From Clavulina sp. PMI_390 (lineage: Eukaryota > Basidiomycota > Agaricomycetes > Cantharellales > Hydnaceae), in NCBI GenBank assembly GCA_015039315.1, contig WIDE01000029.1, positions 17,388 to 81,387 on the forward strand: a stretch of 64,000 bases of DNA, read 5' to 3'. A program made the position numbers and the translations under genes. Below the pieces are notes generated by a model that was not told where the DNA came from, ran no database searches, and saw only the letters and a program-made list of their open reading frames with translations. Of the stretch, positions 34,980 through 45,651 are shown in pieces (position 1 is the stretch's first letter; every line of letters starts with the position of its first letter).

Positions 34980-36729
34980 ATGGGAAACTTCTCTAGCTCT
35001 CTATCCAGAACGGTTGATGACCATAAATGGCCCTCAAAACTCAGCTTGGATGTGATTTTCTTGATCGCTTCGTGCTTGGATCCGTCATCATTAGCCCAAC
35101 TTAGCTGTGTAGGCAAAGATCCTCTAAGATCATCAAGGAAACGGGATATGAATATAGCTTATGGGATCCTGATCCATGATGTATAGACTTGCAAACTATT
35201 TCACACAATCATCACTAGCGAGGCCCTCGTCTGGCGGCGAGCTCTGCGCACCGTGGCCCTGGATCACTGCATCGCACCACATTCCTTCACTTACGCTTCA
35301 ATTAGCGAAATGAGACGCCTTTCCATCCGTCCCTCACGCCTAAAGGACGCTTTCCTCGACCGCGGACGCCAACTCCACGTTTCTGTGAGGAAATATGTGC
35401 TTGACTACGAAACATCTATGCCACCACGCGTTGCTGGATCCTTCGATTCAATTCGCCGCCTACATCCAAAACTACTGCCTGGCGGGAGATGGATTCTCAC
35501 AGGCATAGTAATCGAGTCTATAGAATCCATCTACCTGTTCTGTTGGGATCGTCATCAGTCCCGTCCAGATACCAAGTCACTTCATCCCGTCTCCACCTTT
35601 TCTTGGGAGGGATTGGGCATCATAACAGTCCAAGGAGAGTGGGCTCAAGCTCAATCGGAATGCTCCACCTCAGTATTGCTTGCATGTTCGCTCACGAGGT
35701 GGGAATCATTGGCACTTTTACCACATACGCTTCGAATGATGGTGATATGAACAAGCTTGATAGGGCATCCCCACAAGGGAGGTTTTATGATGTACTACGA
35801 CTCAGCTGGAAGGAAACTGGCGATTCAGTAGTCATTGAGTTTGCTGCTCGACTAGAGTTGAATGCTCAATATATAAACGATCTTTCGATCCGTAATCACA
35901 TGGTCCAAGGGGAATACTTACTGATTCATGACAAGCGGAGCTTGCTATTGTGGAACTGGAAAGACGATACATTTGGCAAATTTGACGAAGATCATTGCGA
36001 ATGGGTGAGACAACATCTCTTAACCCCATGGCTGAAAGTTCCCTAATCTTTCCTTTCTAACCACATCAGGCGGATGGCAAAGGCTTCCTTGTCACCTTCC
36101 TCCCGCCTTATCTCTTCATCATTCCTCAAGAAGAGTCAAAAATATTAGTTGTTGAGATTCCTCCACTTCACCCAGTCAGCTCCTCCGGATCCCGGAAGAT
36201 CATCCGCCCAACTCGTATCTTCTCGCATCCATTTCTCAGCGATAATCCAGGGCTATTCCATATGAATCTATATGCATTTGATCTATGGAAACCTCCTTCA
36301 ATGCACTGCGGCACTGTGATGATTCGATCGATTGGCATGGACCACCTTCCTTGCTTTACCCTCCTGTCCTTGCGTCCACCTGACGTAATACCCCCCGTTC
36401 CATCCACTCCGATCACTATTATGAACCTGCCATTCGGTATCTTCACCAATCCTGCTCCAGCGATCACTGTGATTGATGGTATAGGAATCATTTTTCTGGC
36501 TCGGCGTGGTCGAATTGACGATCAAAATGAACGTATCGTCGCTAGCGTACACCGCTTCGCAGAAGCTGGTGATCCAGACAGCGCAACAGAGCGGGAATTT
36601 CGGGTTCCGTACCCAGTCAGAGCTTACCCATCCCCCGTTGACTTGGTGTCGGGAACCTCGATCTTGAAAAGTGAAGCGGCTCGCAGTCAAATACATAATC
36701 ATATCGTGGGCGTCTTATGCTTTTTTTGA
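34980..36729 (+). CDS. F-box protein (LPGGRW family, copy 4)
   Basis: Four exons in phase: 34980-35108, 35187-35698, 35764-36004 and 36070-36729, 513 residues. The F-box exon is again exactly 43 codons (WPSKLSLDVIFLIASCLDPS then LAQLSC). Exon 2 starts TCKLFHTIITSEALVWRRAL and includes LLPGGRWILTG and LFCWDRHQS. Exon 3 has DVLRLSWKETG and LLLWNWKDD. Exon 4 opens ADGKGFLVTFLPPYLFIIP and ends in DLVSGTSIL and VGVLCFF. The same frame is open upstream to 34848, but the ATG at 34980 matches the start of copy 3. Predicted SCF substrate adaptor. It closes the alternating F-box/oxidase array. Confidence 0.85.
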
Positions 36730-36927
36730 TCATCATTTCTTGCGTCCCTGCCTCGAGCTCGTCGGCACCAAATCACTCGAGTTGGTCTCATTCGCCAGAT
36801 TTATTGAAGAGTCAAAGAATTGATAGTATTGTGGTACGGCATCACAACACTAGTGTGGAGGGCTAACTTTGCGTATAATACTGTCCCATTCAAAAAGCCC
36901 CCATCTTGACGTTCGTTAGCTGTTACA

Positions 36928-38322
36928 CTAATAGGCAGGCGGGCCGAGGCTCAAGAGCCCGAAGTTCTGTGATGTAGAGTGAGGAATAAACTTGTCCTTG
37001 ATGACCTTTGCAGCAGCCTGAGTGTTAGACACACAAAAAAGAGAAGAAATAGGAGCAGTGCAATCATGAAAGTGGTTAGAGAAAGGGAGAATTTGATGGA
37101 ATAATATGTTATTCACGAACCGAAAGGAGATCTGAGCAGGACCCATGGTCGACTGGACCAGCTCGGCGTCCATCAAGCTCGACGAGGCGCAGCTTGGACT
37201 TCTTCTTCTTCTCCGTACCCGCTGCCTTTGCTGATTCCACGCTATCGTCCTCTTCAGTTGCTTTGCCTTTGCCCTTATCTTTCTTCTCGCTTGTCGCGCT
37301 GTCGACGTCCATCGTTTCGCCTGAGGATGATTCGGCGGCTGGTTTTGGTTCCTCGTCAGCCACAGGGACAGCAACGAATGCGACGAAGTGGAGGTCGACG
37401 TCATCCTCGGCGTTCGGTACACTCGATTGGCCTTGGGAAGCGGCGCTCGAGTGAGCATCGGCGAATAAAGTGGTGCGGGTCAGAGCCTCGGAGCGAGCCA
37501 TGGGATCGAGGGCTGTGTGTGAGTAGCAGTGCATGAGTGAACAGGGGCGAGGAAAGAATGAGATCTGAGGACGGACGCTTGATTTCCTCGAAGAATTTGG
37601 CGAGCGGGCTATTGGGAGCAATTGTGACCTTTGCCTTTGAAGGGTAGAATGGCGTTATACGGCGAAACCTGGAGGAAGTACTGAGTATCACGTACATTCG
37701 CGATTGCATGAAGCAATGCCATGGTCCCACAAGCATTACCGATCTGTTCCAGAGCGCCGTTGTTAGCGCTAATCAGCTAGGGCAAGAATATAAAAAAAGA
37801 TTTACGGTCTGTTTGATATAGAGCAGACCCGGATCGAGAGCGCTTTGGCCTTTCTCAGCGATCGCCTGATCCGCTTCGTCCTCGGCCTTCTGCAATTTCT
37901 CTGTGATGGGGAAGCACATTATTAGGGCCTTGGACGGTTGAGGGACGAGAGAAAGCAGCTAATTATTTAGCGTAGCACCAGGGAAGTCGTCAATGTGACC
38001 TTGTCAATGAGGTGGACATCGGGCACAGCATACCTCAGGATCGAGCCCATAGACATCGGAGAATTCATCTTCCTTGGTGTCCATTCCAAGGAGTGACGCC
38101 CACTAGTAGTTTATCGATGCTAAGTACAGATTATGGCTGCTTCCGCGATTAGATTATTGGCATACCTTGTTCATAACCTGTGCGCGCAGGAGTCATCAAG
38201 TCAGCAGAATGAGCGAGAACTTTGGAGTTAATACAAACTTCAGGATTGCTTTCTAGTGGAATCCATTTTCCCGATCCTTTCCCTTCAGATTTCGTGCTAT
38301 CGACAACTTCAGAGGATGCCAT
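36928..38322 (-). CDS. Ubiquitin C-terminal hydrolase (peptidase C12, UCH-L3/Yuh1 type)
   Basis: About eight exons on the minus strand from ATG 38322 to TAG 36928-36930. It reads WIPLESNPEVMNK across the first two introns, then FSDVYGLDPE, LVPQPSKALIMCFPITEK, IKQT then IGNACGTMALLHAIAN with the catalytic Cys, VDLHFVAFVAV with the catalytic His, and LVELDGRRAGPVDHG with the catalytic Asp. All residues of the C12 triad are present. Between the His strand and the Asp lies an insert of nearly 60 charged residues (EEPKPAAESSSGETMDVD, KKDKGKGKATEEDD, EKKKKSK) that ordinary UCH-L3-like enzymes lack. The enzyme removes small adducts from the ubiquitin or Rub1 C-terminus. It is divergent from the PDI-like gene with 177 bases between. 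Confidence 0.92.
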
Positions 38323-38499
38323 GACGAATGCGTGACTAGGAGAGCGGGGGAGTATTGAGTTGATTGTGGGTGAATTGAATTGGCGGCTCGGGCCACACAG
38401 CCGCCAACACGCGACAGCAGACACGTAGCATATATATCACTCTCCTGTTCCGATCCACCATCTTCCTCATTCGCAACTACAAACCCACAAAACACCACT

Positions 38500-39669
38500 A
38501 TGAAAGCTACAGCCTTTGCTCTCTCTCTTGCCCTCCTGCCGACCTTGGTTTCTGCTGGACTGTTCCGTGAAGGCGGCCCTGTCAAGAATATCCAGGACAA
38601 GATCTTCAGAAAGTCACTCAAGCCCGAGGTATTTGCAACCGAATATCCGTGGCAACTCTTGGAATCTCACCTTGTCTTTCCTCCGCATATCGCGTTTAGC
38701 GCACTGCTGTGGTTGCATTCGTCGCGCCATGGTGCGGGGTAAGCACACCCTCGTCGCGTGCTACATCCGTCCAAGTGATACTGACCGTATCCGCTCTTTC
38801 TATCTTGTTTAACCATCGTATAGCACTGCCAAAAACTCACTCCCGAGTTCACCAAGGCCGCTCAATCATTATCACCTCTGGTTGATTTCTACGCTGTTGA
38901 CTGTGACGCCGACGAGAACAAGCGTCTATGCGCGGAGCAGGGTATCAAGGGCTTCCCGACCATCAAGGTACGCCGACGTGTCATTTCGCCATTTCTCCGA
39001 GACCAATATTGATCCGCATCCCATTTCTATGCGTGTTATATCACTCGGCCGTATGGATCGGTCGTGATTAGTCATTCCCCAAGGGCGTCTCTGGCTTGGC
39101 CAAGGAGTACCAAGGCGAGCGAACAGCATCGAGCATCGTCAACTGGGCGAATGGTGAAGTCCCGATGCGCGTTACTGGGCTGAAGAGCTCTGACGCAGTG
39201 TCTGAGTGGACCAAGACTGTGAGCCAGTTCCCAGGCCAATTGATCTGCAACTTGACGCCTGACATGAAATAATTATTGACAGCACACCAACGCACCCCGA
39301 GCTCTGCTCCTCACAACACAAGCAAAGGTCCCAGTGATGTGGAAGGTTCTCGCCTCGAAATACTACACCGACAAGACCAAGACGAAGAACATTGAATTTG
39401 GCGCTATCAAGGATGCTGATGGGGCTGTCGCAAAGTCGCTGGGTCTCGACGCCTCCGAAGGGAAGAGCAAGGTTTTGGTATGGAAGAAGGGCGATGAGGC
39501 TACTCCTACTCTATATGATGGTAAGCAAAGCCTGCTATTGTCTTGTGGTTAGCTCACATCTGACCATCTCGCTTCATTCCGATCCTCCTCCTTAGGCATC
39601 ATGAAATACGAACCCCTCTCCAGCATGCTCGACGAGCTGCTGCCATCCCCTGCAAAGGAGGATCTGTAA
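38500..39669 (+). CDS. PDI-like thioredoxin-fold protein of the ER
   Basis: Exons from ATG 38500 to TAA 39667-39669. The signal peptide is MKATAFALSLALLPTLVSA. The next exons give TAVVAFVAPWCG and HCQKLTPEFTKAA, so an intron splits the active site WCGHC. The cis-Pro motif is GIKGFPTIK. The second half (VMWKVLASKYYTDKTKTK and SLGLDASEGKSKVLVWKKG) is a thioredoxin-like fold without a CxxC. The protein ends in KEDL, which is only similar to a KDEL-type retention signal. About 250 residues with one active domain matches the Mpd1/PDIA6-like class that forms and reshuffles disulfides in the ER. It is divergent from the UCH gene. Confidence 0.88.
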
Positions 39670-39825
39670 TTGGTGCATGTATCCATGCCTCATCCATATA
39701 TGCACTCTACATATTGCATCTAGTTGTCGATTTTTGGTCCCGGTGCTTATGCTAATACATACGTGGTGACCTTGATGCAAAGGACCATAACTGACCAACT
39801 ATTTAGCGAGCGACATGTCTCGGCC

Positions 39826-42533
39826 CTAATCCTGATCTGGATTTCGAGTCGCCCATTTATGAAATGCAGCCACCTCGTCTTCAGCAGACGGGCGAATGGA
39901 TCGCCGGGAAATTTCAGTGAAGAATCTTGTTCGTCTCGCAGGTTCCGCGATCTCAAGCTTTGCATGTGCACGCGACAATGCCCATAGCACTTCATGAATC
40001 CTGGAGACGACCCTACATATGTCAGCTGGGGAAAATATACTAAATAAATGAGAACTCAACTCATCGATCCTCGGATCCAATTGTTCCCAGCATGAGACTG
40101 AATCGAGATTCCAGTGAATGACATCGAGAGCCTCGTGCTCAGTGCTCCCATCTTTGCCCTTCGTTCCCACTCGTCCTAAGACTCGGAGCTCGTCGTCCAC
40201 GAATGGGAAGATTGGTTGTTTGGCCAGAGCGATCTGCTGGTTTGCCCATAGCGCAAAACCTGAAGGGCAGTAGAAGTAAATCTTGAGATCTCCTGTGGAG
40301 CCAAGCACAGCCGAAATTTCATTCGAGAATGAGACTCGCTGTGTTTCCAGTGCTGTCCAAGCCGGGATGAGACACCATGTGAGTTATATCTTGCGAATCG
40401 TCGAGAATGAGAACCCGTACCTGCTTCCACCCACTTTGCCTTCGCCTTTGTTAAAAGCGCCTGCTCGCCTTGAGGCTCTTCAGCTGATTGATCCACTGAA
40501 GCAATACAACTAAAGTTCTCGCAAAACTTCAACAAAGCTCTCTCGTTTTCGCGTTCGAGCTGTTCCTTTAGTAGCTCGACTGAGAACGACGTGTCCCATT
40601 TGTAAACCGCGTATCCCTCCAGGTAGGATGAAGGCCCGTTTTCCACATCTTTGGATCCCTCACTGAGAAATGATGGCCTGATTAGTTCACCCTAAAACGC
40701 GAATGCTCAATGAATGGGACGTTTACGTTGTGCGACCCTCTTTCTGCGCCTTCCAAAGTTCAACATGTCTCATCAATGCTTCGAAGCCTAAACCAAGCCC
40801 CTTGACAGATAGCTTAGACTGGCCATCTAAAGTCCCCTTCCACGTTCCTAAGAAGTTTTCTCGTTCTTCACGAGTGATCGCTGTTGTATACGTAGGCCTA
40901 CGCAAATGATGGTGAGTGGTTGGTATCTAGATTGAAGATAATGGCTCACTCATTAACAGGCTCGACAGGGGAATCAGTCATATCCATCCAATCATCTGGC
41001 GGTGATGGTGGTAGAGCTGGTCTAGATTTGGGCAAATTTGGGAGCGCAGCTTGAGGATCAAAAGGGGAGCTTACATTTTACATGCGGCACGTGTCCAGGC
41101 TGCAGCAGAGGAGCTCATGTCCTCAAGGGTCTGTTTGGAGATGGATTGTCCGAGGCCGGGAATGGTAGAGGGGCTCAAGTACGAAGGCAGAATCCGAACA
41201 CCAAACCCCTGAGAATCATATCAGCAGCGCCGAGTCGAATCAAATTTTGGACTGCTTACCTTATCGGCATATCGGAACAGCCTGTATAATATGTTAATTC
41301 AAGGGAAATTGTCAAGGAGTAGGATACACTCACCTCGATGGTACACAAGGTTTCCGCCGCCCAAGATGATGCCCCTCGATCCAGTCCACGGTAAAGACAT
41401 TGTATCCGGCTATTTCGAGGTCATTAGACTGAAATAGAAATAGATGAGAAAGTGGTATGCGTATACGTACTCTCTAATGCTCGAGCTGCCTTGGGAAGCA
41501 TCCACAAATGCTCACCATCATACCCCATGGCACAAGCGTCAAGATCGAAGTTCAAAAGCACATCGCGAGGGTTCTTGACGAGCATGAGAACAATTTGTAT
41601 CCTTTTGATAGGGTATCGGCAGAAAAAGGTGACAGTCCGCGAGTTTCGGACGATTAGGATATCTTGCCCTCCCTGTGGAAGATTTGCTTTCCACGTTTCG
41701 AATATGTGCTCGATCTTCGCGTTGGCCGCAGCGGCTGAGATACCATAGATATATACGTCAATATCTGTAGAGACGTGCTTCCCTCGGTCTTCATCATTGA
41801 GCGAAAGAAGGGCTGCCAATACGCTTCCTCCAGCAACGAATACGTTATTCCAGTCAAGACCACGCAACAATCCATCGGAAAGAGCATGAAAAGAGTCTTG
41901 GAAATCTTTCATGGACGGTTGCACAAAAATGTTCTGAGACCTGAGACTGTCCAGAAAGGTATAGCCCGAGATATTAGGGTCGCGGTAAATCTCCCTTCGT
42001 CGGCGTCCCGATATGGGGTCATACACAAGCGCAGAGAGGTGGAACATCAGGTCGGCATGTGGTCCCCAGTCAACGAGCCCCTCATCCCATTTGGTGTCCT
42101 CGATGGAAGTTTCACGAAGCTTCCGTTCATGCGCCAAGATCCATTCGTCAATGTCAAGAAGTGTGGAGGGGTCTACGGTATTTCCCGTCCGCAGTTTGAT
42201 TATCGCAAGGACTCTACGAAGCGCTGCGTAGCGGATGTCCTTAGAATGCAAAGCACTCTGGAGAAGTTCTACTGGAAGGGTCAGAACGCCTGGCTGTCCA
42301 GGGGGCTGCCAGTCAGCGGCGACAATAGTCTCGTTAAGAGCTTTCACAAGCTCGGAAGTATAGTCTTCCGCATTTTGGTAGGGTTTGGAGTCTTTAGCAC
42401 GAGTTCTGGCCTCGCCATACATCTCAAGACGTTTCACTACGACCAGCTCAGCCAGGTGGGCAAGGTTGTTTCCCCATTGGTCGGAGTTGATAAGGTGGAG
42501 TATTGGGTCGCTAGAAGGGGATTCTTGTGCCAT
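39826..42533 (-). CDS. Unnamed large protein with nucleotidyltransferase-like motif, copy 2
   Basis: Starts at ATG 42533 (MAQESPSSDPILHLINSDQW). The large first exon has FVAGGSVLAALLSL, STDIDVYIYG, RTVTFFCRYP, RIQIVLM and NFDLDACAMGYDG, then LWMLPKAARALES. Later exons include AGYNVFTVDWIEG, PALPPSPPDDWMDM, TTAITREERENFLGTW, GLGLGFEALMRH and YKWDTSFSVELLKEQLE. The last exon has DVIHWNLDSVSCWEQLDPR, RIHEVLWALSRAH and AEDEVAAFHKWA. It is the inverted paralogue of 23882-26622, and all exons seem readable here. The GGS...D-x-D pattern resembles the pol-beta nucleotidyltransferase core, but a third acidic residue in the usual strand is not evident, so activity is uncertain. I assign no function. 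Confidence 0.7.
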
Positions 42534-42765
42534 GGATCCCGAGAGGATCGGCCGTGATCGCCAGGTGACTGGCAAACAGATAGAATTGTGGCACCACGCA
42601 CATCAAGGCAACAAACGCCCATGCCAAACAGCAGTCACACGAGGCAAACATTAATCGCAAACACGAGTTGATTTGCGAATCCACTTGCACCAAAGTACCT
42701 CACACCACGAACGTTCTCTCCTTCATACTAGGAGCAATAGGGCTCATTTACCCCCTGGGCCTAGC

Positions 42766-44789
42766 ATGAGCATTGATCCATCCATCGTGAAGAATTTTCT
42801 CGACGCGCGAGATGCGCTCATGGCCAATGTGCGGCAGGTGGCTCGCCCACCCCACATACTCTCTGTTGCACCGTCTGAGCGCGCACACCTTCGAACTTCA
42901 GTCAAAAAGATTGGGACCGAACTCAATACGCTTGCCAGTGACCTTGAATCTGTTCAGGGCGACATTCAGAGGTTATTGGCTGGTGAGGTGTTACAGGCCA
43001 GAGCCCAAGTTCAAGATTCCTTGTCCCCAATTACCATCCTTCCCTCAGAAATCTTTCTGCGTATCATTCGTATGGCATCGAGCAGCCCCGAACGGCTCCA
43101 TAATTTTCTCGGAGTTTGTAAGGCGTGGCGGGCGCTAGTAACCACTGAACCTCGATTGTTCACGGAGATTCTATGGGATCGCTGGGACCCAAAACTTATC
43201 GCGCTATGGCGGTCACGAGCCAAAGGTTTATGTCACACGGTTTCCATCGGAGGTCTCTTGTCCAACGAAGAGCGCTGGAGGTCTGTGTTTCCTCCCGGTA
43301 CAACGATGACCTTATCAACAAAATCCCGGGGGATACGTGACGAGCTTCGAGAAACGCTTCCATCTTGTGGCGATCTATTCATTAATGATTTTGTCGACTT
43401 AAACAGCTTCCAGACTTGGCTCGACTCTGAGAGCCTTGTTTTGTCCCATCTCTGTCGAATTAAATTCGGCCAAGGCTTTCACTCTCGCCTCTCTCAATTT
43501 GATGTCTCTGTGACTCGATTGCCCATTCTACAGAGCCTACACATAGACAATCCGCAAATGTTGGTAGCAATAAGAGGTTCGCCGCCTCCGTTAGTTCACC
43601 TCTGCATGAGGGTTGGCCACGTTATCCCTTGTCATCATATGCTGTTGTGTTCGAATCATTCCCAACTCTGAAAAGCCTGTCGATTGACATGTTCAGGTGT
43701 ACAGTGGATATTACTCCTGCTATTGAGCTGCAAAGCCTTACTTCATTCGAACTACGGAGTGAGGGGGAGGACTTCGACGTTATGTCTTTGGCTGTGCAAA
43801 GTTTCATATGCCCCAATGTCCGAGAGCTCGTTATTCGCACCCCCAATATAATCTTTAGTACGCGTTGGTGGATCGTTCTGGTACGTGCGTACAGCAATTC
43901 TGCCAAGTTTTGATCAAAGCTCATGAAGGAGCTCTCATCATCGTTCTCAGCTGCAAACCTTTCCCGCAATAACGAGCCTCGTTATGACGATGCATATCCC
44001 GTTTGTGATTCATGACTTCCACTTGACTTTAATCCGCCTCGAGCGGCTATTTCGAAAGGCATTTTTTGCCCACCTTACTGAAATCCATTTTCTCGAGAAC
44101 GGCACCAACAAAATGTTGCTTCATGCCATCCACATATTTGTTTCTGCATCCCCAACGAAACTTCTCGAGCGGATCTCACTTCCATCAATCTCTTTTGACA
44201 TCTATGAGATGGAGGACAAATTGAAGAGGGGGATCGATGCCGTACATCGATGGCGCGACATTTCCAGTGATCAGCCTTTCGATATACCGCAGGCCCGTGC
44301 TCTGATCAACGTGAGATGGAGAAGACCCCCTGGAGTCGAATACGTCGATGATCTCCTGGAAGTCCATTTCAAGCGTTACCTGCATATTCTCGATTTCTGG
44401 CTGGGGTCAGCCAGAAGTGCTCAAAACGTCCAGGTGTGAGCAAAATGTTCCAGTTAGACTTGATTTTCAGCTCACTCGACTCAAAGGTGCTGGGTTACAG
44501 CTTGACTGGCGGACGTTGTTGGGAACCCGCGACATCGTTGGGACATTGGTCGCTTGAAACTAGGTCGGCTAGAGAACTGAAATGGGCACAAGCGGCTCGC
44601 GAGAGGTTCCAACGCGACATACTGGACTCAGGCGTCTGGAAGACACTCGATGAAATATACGAGTTCTTCCTGCCTTTTGGTCCTTATGATGATGATGATG
44701 ACGACCCTGATGACGTCGGTTGTGAAAAATGGCATTGGTCAGAGGTTGACGATTTATCACAAGGCGTCGTCTCAGATTTTGAACCTTAA
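42766..44789 (+). CDS. F-box protein with leucine-rich-like C-terminus
   Basis: ATG at 42766. An N-terminal coiled coil (KKIGTELNTLASDLESVQGD) is followed by the F-box (SPITILPSEIFLRIIRMASS, NFLGVCKAWRALVTTEPRLF) and a leucine-rich-like body (LPILQSLHIDNPQM, SFPTLKSLSIDMF, LQSLTSFELRSEG). This is the common agaricomycete arrangement and is unrelated to the LPGGRW family apart from the F-box. The frame shifts by one base between LCMR (about 43610) and SSYAVVFESF (43632). No clear intron is visible, so either a small intron or a frame break exists. The last part (43984-44439 and 44436-44789) is in two further frames and ends in an Asp-rich stretch coded by GAT repeats; whether it belongs to this gene is uncertain. 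Confidence 0.6.
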
Positions 44790-45651
44790 CTCGTCAACGC
44801 CTATGTTATCAATACATCCCTGCACTGGAAGAGCGGTTCTCCTTCGTGTACAGAAGATCTCGAGAGTAGTAGACACAATGACGAATAGCTTCCACGACGT
44901 CATGGTCTCGGAAAGCTTGAACAGTCACAACTATTCTTTGAAGGTGCCCCCTTCCTGGCTTGTAAGGCCTTGAGCATCACTAGGCTCGGTGTGTCGTACT
45001 CCAGGGGCGCCTTGACCTTGGGTGACTGTCTGCCCTGGAGTCTGCGCACTTGGGTCAGCTAGATGGAGAGGTCAGAATATTTCTCATGAGGACGGCCTGG
45101 ATCGATTTAGCTCCGTTCATACCTTCAGGGGAGGATTTTGGGTACACCTAGCCTCAAGGGATTATGAGCGATTTTAGAGCGAACGGTAAGCCTGATGTTT
45201 ACTATGACGCACAGCAGCAGGATTCTCTCTGGTCGGCGAAGGGGCAGCTTCAGGCTTTTCTCCTTGGTTTGGGAATTTCGCGTCGGCTGGAATATTCTGG
45301 AGGTGAGTATTTGCCGAGTCTGAAGTTTCTGAAACCTGAATAACCTTCTCCTAGAGACATAGCGGATGTTCCAATAGAGATAGTTGTTGATATGTATTTG
45401 GCTGACGGCTTGCCCACATTGCTCAGCTCATCCTATCAACTCCCATCCTTTGCAGGACCACCACCCTACTTTTTTTCTGGGAATTTCGTTCTGCTTGGTA
45501 GCCTGCTTCATCCACGACGCCATCCTCAGCCCCTACTACTAGTCGACCAACTTGAGCCTACGTGCTTAGTGTTTAGGACGCCGGAGTCCAGGGCGGGCTG
45601 CTCACTCCCTATCGCTTCTTCTCTGCATCCCCCCTTGTTGTATTCAACATT
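44790..45651. other. Upstream region of the Zn2Cys6 gene, possible short gene
   Basis: A possible two-exon frame starts at ATG 45166 (MSDFRANGKPDVYYDAQQQD), with donor GTGAGT near 45303 and continuation DIADVPIEIVVDMYLADGLP. I do not recognise it and it could be chance. Otherwise nothing is seen. Confidence 0.25.

Noticed and set aside
27783..36729. Secondary-metabolite gene cluster around the oxidases
   Set aside because: No synthase, P450 or transporter accompanies them; neighbours are F-box, UCH and PDI-like genes.
39655..39669. KDEL-type ER retention signal on the PDI-like protein
   Set aside because: The end is KEDL, which does not fit the (K/H)DEL pattern; retention may work otherwise.
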